64,000 nucleotides of DNA. It comes from CAXBDP01 sp963974465 (GTDB lineage: Bacteria > Bacteroidota > Bacteroidia > Cytophagales > Cyclobacteriaceae). A program made the position numbers and the translations under genes. The first letter of the stretch is position 1. Each line of letters opens with the position of its first letter. Positions 18,316 to 27,068 of the stretch are shown piece after piece. The notes under the pieces were generated by a model. That model was not told the DNA's origin and ran no database searches. It saw only the letters and a program-made list of their open reading frames with translations. Location: the NCBI GenBank assembly GCA_049340005.1, contig JBMPIY010000004.1, one strand, 5' to 3'.

Positions 18316-18978
18316 ATGAAAGTAAAAATAACAAATGTAGAGACAGTAAATGAAGTTCCTTCATATTGGACAAATGAAGATTATTCAAACCTTTTAAAAG
18401 AATTTGATTTTCCTGAAACAGATACGATTAAGAAAGAAAACCTAAAGGAGATGTTGCATATGGCGATCACTGATTTTGATCCTAATGAGGCTGCCAGCAT
18501 TATCTTAAATTACAAATTGGGTGACACATTAAATGAAGGCCAAATTCAATCAATAAGCCATGAAATGACGGTCGACAAAGTAGCGGAAGAATACCCTGAG
18601 CCTAATTTACACTATGATTTATTCAGCATAAACCAATTGCTATACAAGGCTTTCAATGGAAAATTCCCAAATACTGAGGCTACTTTATTAGCATTTGAGA
18701 TTTTGGATGATGATGGTATCGAAATCAGTGACGATAGAGAATTGCTAGCAAAAGTAATTGCGGGAGGTTTAAGGGAAAATAGTTTGGTGAAAAGGTTATA
18801 TGCAGACCAACTCGAAGGAGCTGTCAAATTTGAAGATGCACATAAATTCATCTGGAGTATCGATAATCCTGAAAAAAATAAATACCAAATTCTGACTTCC
18901 AAGTATTGGATTGATAAAGGAGACGTAACCACAGCCGAAGACTATACTGTTGAGATAGCTCACTTTGAAGAGGAATAA
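18316..18978 (+). CDS. Unrecognised acidic cytosolic protein (gene A of the duplicated junction)
   Basis: A 220-residue acidic, largely helical protein without signal or membrane segments; I recognise no family. Its last 75 codons are repeated as a truncated copy at 22755-22981, nearly identical in the first 125 bases and more divergent toward the stop. Downstream at 19003-19080 is a decayed copy of the start of the gene that follows the truncated copy (23023). Together these show that the ancestral neighbour of this gene was the 23023 gene. The octamer at 18760-18767 codes Ala-Gly-Gly and sits at the left edge of the repeated segment. Confidence 0.6.
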   Translation: MKVKITNVETVNEVPSYWTNEDYSNLLKEFDFPETDTIKKENLKEMLHMAITDFDPNEAASIILNYKLGDTLNEGQIQSISHEMTVDKVAEEYPEPNLHYDLFSINQLLYKAFNGKFPNTEATLLAFEILDDDGIEISDDRELLAKVIAGGLRENSLVKRLYADQLEGAVKFEDAHKFIWSIDNPEKNKYQILTSKYWIDKGDVTTAEDYTVEIAHFEEE

Positions 18979-19002
18979 GCTTAATGGCTTTTAATTCTAT
19001 CT

Positions 19003-19080
19003 TGTATAGGATTAAATGAGAATCACTTTTCCGGGTTTTATTAGGATTAGTGACTCCATTTGCTTGGATTTGTAAAAAAC
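19003..19080 (+). pseudogene. Decayed 5' end of a second copy of the 23023 membrane-protein gene
   Basis: From the ATG at 19016, MRI-[T]-F matches the start of the 23023 gene. The DNA matches again in TCCATTTGCTTGG-[A/G]-TTTG-[T/C]-AAAA near 19055-19077, with the intervening bases diverged. The frame ends in TAA at 19073. The similarity and the matching position after gene A (compare 22981-23090) identify it as a relic of a duplicated A-B junction. Confidence 0.6.
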
Positions 19081-19244
19081 ATTGATCTCTGAAGATTGGG
19101 TACTAGAAAACAGCTCTTTTGAAAGACAATTGCTAAATATTTTGCTACTTTATATATAGCTTTAATTGCTCACAAAACTAGCTGGGGAAATATCCAACAA
19201 ATGAATGGGCAATTACCCAGCTTTCAAATTTCACTAAGCAAAAA

Positions 19245-19778
19245 TTGACAAAACAAGCTCAATTAGAAACAGAACGGACGATTATGCGTAAGCTAAGCAT
19301 TGATTACGCTGAGGATTTTTATGCTCTAAATTTAGATAAAGATGTGCTGAAATATACAGGAGATCTAGCATTCGACTCAATGGAAGCAGCCAAAATATTT
19401 CTTGCAAATTATGATCAATATGAAAAATATGGCGTTGGCCGAATGGCTGTAATTGATAAGCGCAATAATAAATTTATCGGTTGGTGTGGGCTAAAATATT
19501 CACCCGAGAAAGATGAATATGATATTGGCTTTAGATTCTACAAGGAATATTGGAATCAAGGTTTTGCAACAGAGACAGCCAAAAAATGCCTTGAATTTGG
19601 GTTTCATAATTTAGCCTTAAGCGTAATTGTAGGCCGGGCAATGAACGCGAATTCAGCCTCAATAAAAGTCCTCGAAAAATTAGGAATGTCCTATAAAACC
19701 ACATTTGACTTTAATGGACGAGAGGGACTAATCTATGAAATTACGTATAGTGAGTATTTAGCTAATTTTTTTGGCTAG
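19245..19778 (+). CDS. GNAT-family N-acetyltransferase (RimJ/RimL type)
   Basis: The 177-residue protein opens with LETERTIMRKLSIDYAEDFYAL, the usual N-terminus of RimJ/RimL-like acetyltransferases. It also has IGWCGLKY, GFRFYKEYWNQGFATETAKKCL (the acetyl-CoA binding loop and helix) and the C-terminal SASIKVLEKLGMSYK. The TTG at 19245 is chosen because the conserved LETER segment must be included; the next ATG (19284) would cut it. Its target (ribosomal protein, amino sugar or antibiotic) cannot be read from the sequence. It lies in the segment between the duplicated junctions. Confidence 0.85.
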   Translation: MTKQAQLETERTIMRKLSIDYAEDFYALNLDKDVLKYTGDLAFDSMEAAKIFLANYDQYEKYGVGRMAVIDKRNNKFIGWCGLKYSPEKDEYDIGFRFYKEYWNQGFATETAKKCLEFGFHNLALSVIVGRAMNANSASIKVLEKLGMSYKTTFDFNGREGLIYEITYSEYLANFFG

Positions 19779-19949
19779 TTAACATATCAGACGATAGGTA
19801 TTTATAATCATATGAGTTGAATCTTAAACTGGACAGGAAAGACTAGTTCAGAATCCTCCGATTTCATATGCAATTGTTTCAATATCCAGAAAAAGCAATA
19901 GAGATCCAGATTAGATAATGACTTAGCACTCAATAAAATTAGTAGATTT

Positions 19950-21449
19950 TTATTCTTTTTCTCTGGCGTAGGTCAGTGAACCCGTCACAAGAGTGTCATT
20001 CATTAAGCTGAAGTCCCTTGTGAGAACACCCAAATTACTATAATAACCATTCTCTTGGCTATTATAGATTTTACCTTTTAATATGCCCCACTGGAGAATG
20101 TAATGGGTATCACTCTTTTCAATAGAAATATTTGGCCAATTTTCCGTGCTTAGATACGTGCCAAGGATTGCATCATTAGCCGAACTAACACGTAGGATTT
20201 GCGAATCATCAGGGTATATGATTGCATTTTCAATATCAAAACTCTTATCGAATTTCGATTTTTCAAGCGTTAAGATACTGTCTGCGGGTAATTCATTAAT
20301 CAAATTATAAGCATAATCTGCCATCAAATGAGGCAATAGATAAGCTCTGTTGTCATTCGAGAAAGCAATAATTCCAATTTTTCTTTCCGGCATAAAGGAC
20401 ATGTGGAAACTTATTCCGGCTAAACCGCCAAAGCGGGTCAAAATCTTTTCATTCTGATATGCAGCAACATCCCACCCCAAGCTATATCCTGAACGATGGT
20501 AAGTGAAATAAGTATTGTCTTGTGAAGTGGTTGATGTATGCAGTTCAGACCAAGAGTTCTTATTTAGTAGAAGGGTGTCTTCGGCAATGTTTGCCTTTAG
20601 CCATTTAGAGAGGTCATTTATAGTTGAAATTATTCCACCTGCCGCATGCATTGTGATATCACTTTTATAAAAGCCCTTTTCAATGACTCCATTTTCATTG
20701 GAAACTGTAAGTGATGGGCGAATGTCTTGTAGATCGAAATCGCTCACATATGCACTTGTGTTATTCATTTCCAAAGGAGTGAAAATATGTTCCTCCATTG
20801 CTTTTTTCCATGACTTTCCTGTTACACTTTCTACTACCATACCGGCAATGATTGACCCAATATTTGAATACCGGAATTTACCCGTTCGGTCAAGAAGAAA
20901 GTCATTGTTCAAATCATTGATTAATTCTGCATTTTTGCCACTGTATCCCAAAAAAGCTGTCTTCCATGACATAGGAGTGCTAAATGTTCCATGAGTGTGG
21001 TTCAAAAGACGTTTAATTGTGATGTTCTTTGTGTCTATACTGTCATTGTAATTTAGCTGCGGAAGGTAATCATTAAGTGATTTGTTTAAATCTAGTACTT
21101 CTTCCTGCTCTAGCATTTTGAGTAATGTTCCGGTAAACGACTTAGTGCTCGAGGCAATATAAATGGGGGAATTATTGTCAAGAGAAGATTTTTCGCCATT
21201 CATGACAGCTCGATTAAAAGCAAGGGAGTAGGCCAATCCATTCTCATCAACTACCGCAAAAATGAAATCGCCATGTATCTCATTTTCTTGGAAAATGCCT
21301 TTTAGTTGGTTTTCAAATTTTGATGAAAATTGAGGGTGGTCATCTTGAAATTTACGAATGTTTTGAGATCTAGAGTCTACATTTGTTTTGCAAGAAAATA
21401 CAATGAGCAAAACCCCTATTAAAAGTAATAATATGGTCGCTTGATTCAT
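19950..21449 (-). CDS. Lipoprotein serine hydrolase of the beta-lactamase superfamily
   Basis: The signal ends in a lipobox-like LIVFSCK (Cys20). The catalytic domain has SSTK (Ser100, Lys103) and the tyrosine motif FRYSNIG. A late GGLAGISF stands where the HTG/KTG box normally lies, but the His is not evident (RFGGLAG). The family contains D-aminopeptidases, esterases and penicillin-binding-like enzymes working in the periplasm. The C-terminal 130 residues form an extra beta domain (lipocalin-like tail) seen in such proteins. It is transcribed opposite to the GNAT and on the same strand as the methyltransferase, with a 360-base gap between the two. Confidence 0.8.
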   Translation of the reverse strand: MNQATILLLLIGVLLIVFSCKTNVDSRSQNIRKFQDDHPQFSSKFENQLKGIFQENEIHGDFIFAVVDENGLAYSLAFNRAVMNGEKSSLDNNSPIYIASSTKSFTGTLLKMLEQEEVLDLNKSLNDYLPQLNYNDSIDTKNITIKRLLNHTHGTFSTPMSWKTAFLGYSGKNAELINDLNNDFLLDRTGKFRYSNIGSIIAGMVVESVTGKSWKKAMEEHIFTPLEMNNTSAYVSDFDLQDIRPSLTVSNENGVIEKGFYKSDITMHAAGGIISTINDLSKWLKANIAEDTLLLNKNSWSELHTSTTSQDNTYFTYHRSGYSLGWDVAAYQNEKILTRFGGLAGISFHMSFMPERKIGIIAFSNDNRAYLLPHLMADYAYNLINELPADSILTLEKSKFDKSFDIENAIIYPDDSQILRVSSANDAILGTYLSTENWPNISIEKSDTHYILQWGILKGKIYNSQENGYYSNLGVLTRDFSLMNDTLVTGSLTYAREKE

Positions 21450-21811
21450 ACTGCCTATTCTATTAATCGTTTTATATAGATAGGATGATCAAAATTTTGA
21501 TTGGTTACAGTTTTAGCCAATTGATCTAATCTCGACGATAAACAATGGTTCGCGCCAAGATTGATGTTGTAATACGACTTCTAACAAATCAGATAATGAA
21601 TTTTCGATGGATGGAGATTTTAGTTTAGTAAGTTCCTTACTGAAATAGCATTTTGAATAGTTTAGGAATCCATTCATTTTTCAATATCAATTTGCTGTTC
21701 ATAAGGTCGTCTAATGATACTGACTAATCGAAAAGAAACTCTCGAATTTGGTCAATTCCAATAATTAAGCACCTAGCTTCAGGCTGATTTCCTTTTACTT
21801 TTCCAGCATAT
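21450..21811. other. Intergenic region inside the enclosed segment
   Basis: About 360 AT-rich bases between two minus-strand genes. I see no reading frame, terminator, RNA gene or octamer copy in it. Confidence 0.4.
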
Positions 21812-22528
21812 TCAGTGATCTTTTTTAACCGCTTTGATGCACATAAATGCAGGAAATTCATTGAGTTCCTTAAAATATTTAGGATCCATTCGTTCAAATT
21901 CTATTGTGGGTTTTGGCTCAACTAGCTTATCAATGTAAAAACCATTATCTGTCAACGGTGTAATACATCCGCTAAGTGATCTTCTAAAACTATTGACTTC
22001 GATGGCTTGTCCAAACCCATTCCAAGTACATTTTACATTTTCAACTTCAAAATACTTTTCGGAATTGAAAAATTTATACTCATAAAATGGGTGTTCGATT
22101 GATATAACAAGAATTCCCTTGTCTTTCAAAACTCTATTAAATTCTTTGATAGTAAGTGACCAGTCTTCGATATAATGCATTGCTAATGTACAAAGTACAA
22201 TGTCACAAGAGTTAGTTTCTATCATTGTAAAGTGGGTAGATAAATCGTGAACAAAGAATGTTCCTCTACTACCATTTCTAATGGTTGCTAATTCAATCAT
22301 TTTAGGGCTTATATCAAACCCTTTAACGATCGCTCCTTTACCCATTAAAATTTCCGCGTATTTTCCGGGTCCACAAGCGGCATCAAGGATGGTTTTACCA
22401 TTCACATCAGGCAACAATTGGAGCGTATTCGGTCTGTCGTAATATGCATTATGAGGTTTATGGTCAATAAGTTCATTATACTTCTCAGCCATTAGTTCAT
22501 AGGCAGAAACTATTTTCTCTTTGATCAT
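21812..22528 (-). CDS. Class I SAM-dependent methyltransferase
   Basis: The 238-residue cytosolic protein has the Rossmann-type SAM-binding order. Motif I is ILDAACGPGKYAEIL, the acidic end of strand 2 is KGFDISPKMIELA, and SCDIVLCTLAMHYIEDW is followed by VLKDKGILVISIEHP. This is the ubiquinone/menaquinone-type small-molecule methyltransferase fold (Methyltransf_11). The acceptor is unknown. The N-terminal SAYELMAEKYNELIDHKPHN is typical of free-standing family members. It is the last gene before the truncated copy of gene A. Confidence 0.85.
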   Translation of the reverse strand: MIKEKIVSAYELMAEKYNELIDHKPHNAYYDRPNTLQLLPDVNGKTILDAACGPGKYAEILMGKGAIVKGFDISPKMIELATIRNGSRGTFFVHDLSTHFTMIETNSCDIVLCTLAMHYIEDWSLTIKEFNRVLKDKGILVISIEHPFYEYKFFNSEKYFEVENVKCTWNGFGQAIEVNSFRRSLSGCITPLTDNGFYIDKLVEPKPTIEFERMDPKYFKELNEFPAFMCIKAVKKDH

Positions 22529-22754
22529 CTATTTGTAATTTTAACCTTTAGACTAACATAAATAAAACCCTCAAATTTGGCTAATTTCTAAAGCTAAATC
22601 TCTTGATTTGTTTTTAACCTTTACCCTGAAGCTAATTTTCATGATTAACGTGATGGGAGATATTCTTCAGGTTGGCCAAAAAACTCCCTTTACAAGCATA
22701 CGCGCGCAGAGAAAAGGGATTGCGAAGTGCTCCAAAATAGATGAGAATAATTTG

Positions 22755-22981
22755 TAAAAGTGATTGCGGGAGGTTTAAGGGAAAATAGTTTGGTGAAAAG
22801 GTTATATGCAGACCAACTTGAAGGAGCTGTCAAATTTGAAGATGCACATAAATTCATCTGGAGTATCGATAATCCTGAAAAAAATAAATATAAAATCTTA
22901 ACTTCAAACTATTGGATCGATAAAGGAGATGTAACAACAGCCGACTATACTGTAGAGATAGTCAGCTTTGAGGAAGAATAA
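22755..22981 (+). pseudogene. Truncated 3' copy of gene A (18316-18978)
   Basis: The DNA from about 22756 matches 18750 onward to the stop codon. The first 125 or so bases differ at only two or three positions. The next 100 bases carry many more changes, including loss of one codon. The left end of similarity lies about ten bases before the octamer at 22766-22773. A GTG at 22760 could start a 73-residue peptide, but promoter and N-terminal two-thirds are missing, so a functional gene is unlikely. Confidence 0.75.
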
Positions 22982-23022
22982 ATAATGGCTATTACATAGC
23001 TAAAATTATAAGGCACGATAAA

Positions 23023-24123
23023 ATGAGAATCGCTTTTCTAGTCCTTATTCTTATTCATGGTCTAATCCATTTGCTTGGGTTTGCAAAAGGTTTTGGACTT
23101 AAGGAGGTGAAAGAATTGACACTTCCCATATCAAAACCTATAGGACTGATTTGGTTAATTGCTACTATCCTATTTTTGATCTTTTGTGTTTTGTATTTTA
23201 TTAACCACAAATATGTCTGGCTTGTAGGCTTTGCTGCAGTTATCACCTCACAAATGCTAATCATTCTCTTTTGGCAGGACGCAAAATTTGGCACTTTACC
23301 CAATATTGCTGTTCTGCTAGTTTCGCTAGTTGCATTTGGAAATTATAATTTTCAGAAACTAGTCCAGCTTGAAACCTCTGATATTTTAAGCCAGAACATT
23401 ATTTCTTCCGAAAGAATAGTTTCAGAAGATGACACAAAAGATTTACCAAAACCCGTTCAAAACTGGCTTCAGAAATCAGGCATAATTGGGAAGCCCTTTA
23501 TCAATGTAGGGCAGGTTATGCAAGAAGCCCAAATCAAACTAAAACCCGAGCAGGAAAATTGGCTCAATGCCACGGCTGTCCAGTATTCTACTATCCCTAA
23601 GCCTGCATTTATTTGGACTGTAGATGTGAAAATGAATAGCCTGATGAGCTTTCATGGTCGAGACAAATTCGAAGATGGTACAGGAGAAATGTTGATTAAA
23701 TTAAATGCGCTCTTCAACATAGTGAATGAAAAAGGGCCGAAGTTAGATGAAGGTAGCATACAGCGATATTTAGGCGAAATGGTTTGGTTTCCAACATTGG
23801 CCATGAGTCAATACATCACTTGGCAAGAAATAAATGATACAACAGCAATAGCCACGATAGACTACAATGGCACAAAAGGAAGTGGTACTTTCTATTTTGA
23901 TTCTGCTGGAAATTTCATCAAGTTTTCTGCTTTACGCTATCAAGGCAATGACTCAGAAGCCAAAAGATATGAATGGGTTTTGTTGGTGGAAGAACACAAT
24001 ACCTTCGAAGGAATTACCATCCCCTCCAAAATGACTGCAACATGGAAACTTGAGCATGAGGACTGGACTTGGCTAAAATTAGAAATCAAGGATATTAAAT
24101 ATAATGAGAATATTAGCCACTAA
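23023..24123 (+). CDS. Membrane protein with four N-terminal helices and a soluble tail (DUF6544-like; gene B)
   Basis: Residues 1-105 form about four hydrophobic helices (IAFLVLILIHGLIHLLGF; IGLIWLIATILFLIFCVLYF; LVGFAAVITSQMLIILFW; NIAVLLVSLVAF). The C-terminal 230 residues are soluble and include KPVQNWLQKSGI, FHGRDKFEDGTGEML and EMVWFPTLAMSQYITW, which recall the DUF6544 family. The function of that family is unknown. A decayed copy of its 5' end lies at 19003-19080, after the full gene A. Its spacing of 41 bases after the A relic suggests A and B were once an operon. Confidence 0.65.
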   Translation: MRIAFLVLILIHGLIHLLGFAKGFGLKEVKELTLPISKPIGLIWLIATILFLIFCVLYFINHKYVWLVGFAAVITSQMLIILFWQDAKFGTLPNIAVLLVSLVAFGNYNFQKLVQLETSDILSQNIISSERIVSEDDTKDLPKPVQNWLQKSGIIGKPFINVGQVMQEAQIKLKPEQENWLNATAVQYSTIPKPAFIWTVDVKMNSLMSFHGRDKFEDGTGEMLIKLNALFNIVNEKGPKLDEGSIQRYLGEMVWFPTLAMSQYITWQEINDTTAIATIDYNGTKGSGTFYFDSAGNFIKFSALRYQGNDSEAKRYEWVLLVEEHNTFEGITIPSKMTATWKLEHEDWTWLKLEIKDIKYNENISH

Positions 24124-24159
24124 ATATTCGTATCTCTCCTAAAAATTAATCTGAATTTT

Positions 24160-24194
24160 CATTTGGGTAATTCATATTCATTTGGGTAATTCAA
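24160..24194 (+). repeat. Short tandem repeat before the reductase/epimerase gene
   Basis: CATTTGGGTAATTCATATT (24160-24178) is followed immediately by a second copy whose last bases differ (from 24179). It lies in the leader of the 24215 gene. It is probably a replication-slippage duplication. Confidence 0.6.
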
Positions 24195-24214
24195 ATAAAA
24201 ATCACTTACATACA

Positions 24215-25144
24215 ATGCAAACTATCCTTGGCGCAGGTGGAACTATAGGTATCGAACTTGCAAAAGCATTGATAAATTATACCCATGAAATCCGCTTAGT
24301 AAGCCGAAATCCCAAAAAGGTAAACGAAACAGATGAGCTTTATAAGGCAGACATTCTAAATGCCGATGAATTGAAACAAGCAATAAGCGGCTCTGAGGTA
24401 GTTTATGTGACTGTAGGCTTCGAATATAGCATCAAAATTTGGCGACAGAACTGGCCGAAATTCATCCAAAACCTGTTGACTATTTGTGAAAATGAGGGCT
24501 GCAAATTGGTCTTCTTCGACAATGTGTACATGTATGATAAAAGCTCCCTCAACCCGATGACAGAGGAGACACTGATAAATCCATCCAGCAAAAAAGGTGA
24601 AGTAAGAGCCGAGATTGCTCAAATTATTTTGGATAAAATAAAAAGCGGGAGGATAAAAGCACTGATAGCAAGATCAGCAGATTTTTACGGGCCAGCAATC
24701 GATAAAACTAGTCTATTGACGGAGACAGTTTTTAAGCCTTTGAGTCAAGGCAAAACTGCAAATTGGATGGCTGGTGATCACTTTAAGCATTCGTTTACTT
24801 TCACTCCAGATGCAGGTAAAGCCACTGCACTATTGGGAAATACTGAAAAAGCTTATGGTCAAGTTTGGCATTTGCCAACCGCCTCAAATCCACTTACTGG
24901 TAAAGAATGGGTTGAGGCTATCGCGAACCAAATGAAGGTGAAACCAAAGTATCGAGTAGTCTCAAAGTTTATGGTTCAGCTTATCGGGCTATTTGTGCCA
25001 GTGATGAAAGAATCCGTCGAAATGCTCTATCAATATGATCGCGATTATATTTTTGACAGCAGTAAATTTCAGAAGGAATTTGGCATGGAGCCAACCTCAT
25101 ACATGGATGGAATAAAAACTATTGTTGAAATGGATTATACGTGA
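24215..25144 (+). CDS. NAD(P)-dependent epimerase/reductase of the extended SDR (Rossmann) type
   Basis: The ATG at 24215 places the nucleotide-binding motif ILGAGGTIGIELAKAL at the very N-terminus, as usual; an in-frame TTG upstream (24182) would add an unneeded tail and lies in a tandem repeat. DILNADELKQAISGSEVVYVT marks the cofactor loop and ARSADFYGPAID the central part; VWHLPTASNPLTGKEWV is typical of NAD-dependent epimerase/dehydratase relatives. The classical YxxxK is not obvious (NVYMYDK is the nearest). It probably acts on a small metabolite in the cytosol; the substrate is unknown. Confidence 0.8.
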   Translation: MQTILGAGGTIGIELAKALINYTHEIRLVSRNPKKVNETDELYKADILNADELKQAISGSEVVYVTVGFEYSIKIWRQNWPKFIQNLLTICENEGCKLVFFDNVYMYDKSSLNPMTEETLINPSSKKGEVRAEIAQIILDKIKSGRIKALIARSADFYGPAIDKTSLLTETVFKPLSQGKTANWMAGDHFKHSFTFTPDAGKATALLGNTEKAYGQVWHLPTASNPLTGKEWVEAIANQMKVKPKYRVVSKFMVQLIGLFVPVMKESVEMLYQYDRDYIFDSSKFQKEFGMEPTSYMDGIKTIVEMDYT

Positions 25145-25438
25145 TTTGGGTAAGTATACTTTATGGCTTTATTCTTATTTAAAAAAACTTTAAGCATAAT
25201 ATAGACTAGATGACCTCCCTCTTGATTTTGACTAAAAAATTCATTAAAGGAATATCTTGGGAACATAGTTTATGGTTTTCCGAAAAAAACTTGATCCGAA
25301 ATATAAAGCATTGTAATTGAGTCGAAAACACTCTCCTTAAAATAATTGAAGAACAATTTCAATATTATAAAAAATACTAGAAGATCGGTAACTGAATTTT
25401 GCTATAAAATGTTTTACTTATAGCTAAAATCCACCACC

Positions 25439-26008
25439 ATGAACAAATCATACAGTAAAATTTATCGAATCGTCCATTGGGCAATTGCCATTCTATTCAT
25501 TCTTTTGTTGATTACCATTTTTTTAAGATTAACTTGGATGAACAAGGACAACATGGCAGAAATAATCGGAACTTACCTTGCCGAGAATGGGCAGAGCTTG
25601 TCACAAGATCAACTTATTGTTTTGGCTAAGCAAATACGTGAACCAATGTGGCAGTGGCATATCTATATCGGATATACTTTGGCTGGTTTATTTGGCCTTC
25701 GCTTTTTACTGCCAATTTTTGGAGAAATGAAATTACAAAATCCATTAGATAAGAAAATAACTATCAAGGAAAAGTTTCAGAAATGGACGTACGCCATTTT
25801 TTACATCTGTGTTATAGCATCTTTAGTTACGGGATTAATTATAGAATTAGGTCCAGCAGAATTAAAGAAACCTGTTGAGGAAATACATGTACTCTCAATC
25901 TATTATCTTGTTCCATTTATCATTATTCATTTGACGGGTGTCTTAATTGCTGAATTCACCAACCAAAAAGGAATCATATCTAGAATTATAAGCGGAAAGA
26001 ATAATTGA
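25439..26008 (+). CDS. Cytochrome b561-type membrane protein
   Basis: Four transmembrane helices carry His residues at the positions expected for two b-type hemes: KIYRIVHWAIA (helix 1), MWQWHIYIGYTLAG (helix 2), and VEEIHVLSIYYLVPFIIIHLTGVL (helix 4, two His). This matches the prokaryotic cytochrome b561 family that passes electrons between membrane quinol and partner proteins. A loop of about 40 residues lies between helices 1 and 2. No partner cytochrome c or YceI gene is adjacent. The upstream region is AT-rich without a clear promoter box. Confidence 0.82.
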   Translation: MNKSYSKIYRIVHWAIAILFILLLITIFLRLTWMNKDNMAEIIGTYLAENGQSLSQDQLIVLAKQIREPMWQWHIYIGYTLAGLFGLRFLLPIFGEMKLQNPLDKKITIKEKFQKWTYAIFYICVIASLVTGLIIELGPAELKKPVEEIHVLSIYYLVPFIIIHLTGVLIAEFTNQKGIISRIISGKNN

Positions 26009-26097
26009 GAAATGGTCGATTAACATCCATTTAGATGATGAAAATCTGCGAAAAAAAGCCTCCATGATTAATAGGCTAAAACATAATCGAAAACCTT

Positions 26098-26898
26098 ATG
26101 AACTTCAAATACATCCTAGGCTGCATATTTTCCCTCCCGCTTTTGCCTATTATGTATTTTCAAGGAAAGAAAATTCGTGCGCAAATTCCATCTCTGCCAG
26201 AAGCCACAGGAACTGAAGGAAAAAGTATTTTTAACAATACCACAAATCCTTCTATTAACTTATTGACTATTGGTGAAAGCACGATGGCTGGTGTTGGTGT
26301 GCAAAGTCACGAAGAAGGGTTTACAGGCTCATTAGCAAAGGAACTTTCCGCAATTTACCAGCACACTGTGAAATGGAAAGTTTATGCCAAAAGCGGATAT
26401 ACTGCCGCAAGTATTGCTAACAAAATCATCCCAAAAATTACCGAAACAGACATCGACTTAATTGTAATTGGTTTAGGTGCAAACGACGCTTTTACGCTAA
26501 ATACTCCTTCGAAATGGAAGCATTATGTTGTCAAAATAATAGCTGAGCTGAAAAGTAAATTTCCCAAAGCATTCCTTGTCTTTTGTAATATGCCTCCTAT
26601 CAAGGAGTTCCCAGCATTCACACCATTAATCAAGTTTACCATTGGCAATCTGGTGGAAATATTGGGCGAGGAACTACATAAAATCACTAAGGATGATCCA
26701 CAGGTTTTCTATTATAGCAAAAAGATTACGCTGGCAGATTGGCTTGACCATCTGGAAGTAGAAGCAAAAGCATCAGATTTTTTTAGCGATGGTATACATC
26801 CATCCAAACTTACCTATCAGACTTGGGCAATAGATCTAGCGAGAACTATTCAAAGGAATGAGAAAACTGCCATTTCCTTTCCCTTCAAAGAAACTTAG
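26098..26898 (+). CDS. Membrane-anchored SGNH/GDSL-type hydrolase
   Basis: A short N-terminal hydrophobic anchor (FKYILGCIFSLPLLPIMYF) leads to a GDSL-type esterase domain. Block I is LTIGESTMAGVG with the nucleophile Ser in GES, block III is VIGLGANDAF, and block V is SDGIHPSKL with the catalytic Asp and His. The length of 266 residues fits. The family cleaves acyl esters of lipids or sugars; the substrate is unknown. An octamer (antisense) lies inside the anchor codons (26133-26140). It sits about 170 bases before the P-type ATPase. Confidence 0.82.
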   Translation: MNFKYILGCIFSLPLLPIMYFQGKKIRAQIPSLPEATGTEGKSIFNNTTNPSINLLTIGESTMAGVGVQSHEEGFTGSLAKELSAIYQHTVKWKVYAKSGYTAASIANKIIPKITETDIDLIVIGLGANDAFTLNTPSKWKHYVVKIIAELKSKFPKAFLVFCNMPPIKEFPAFTPLIKFTIGNLVEILGEELHKITKDDPQVFYYSKKITLADWLDHLEVEAKASDFFSDGIHPSKLTYQTWAIDLARTIQRNEKTAISFPFKET

Positions 26899-27068
26899 AA
26901 AAAACAGCGGGAGGATAGCTATCTGTCAACTCACAGCAAAACAATAATCCTCCTTTGCAAGCATTTCAATCTCTTAACATCCTAAAAAATAATGGTATAT
27001 TGAATTCAAAAGGAATAAATGCCTTTAGCTTAACCGAAAACAGACAATCCCTTAAAACATATTCAAAA

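Larger units (their letters stand above)
19078..22749. other. Segment enclosed by the duplicated junction (possible single-crossover insertion)
   Basis: The order is full A, 5' relic of B, this 3.7 kb segment, 3' relic of A, full B. That is the order expected when a circular molecule carrying part of the A-B junction integrates by one crossover, or when a tandem duplication partly decays. The segment is bordered by a 10-base direct repeat ATTTGTAAAA (19068-19077 and 22750-22759). It carries a GNAT, a serine hydrolase and a methyltransferase, with no integrase or transposase. It holds no octamer, unlike most stretches of this length here. Confidence 0.5.

Noticed and set aside
19078..22749. 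Enclosed segment as an insertion sequence or integrated phage
   Set aside because: No transposase, integrase, terminal inverted repeats or phage genes. The duplicated gene parts explain the borders better.
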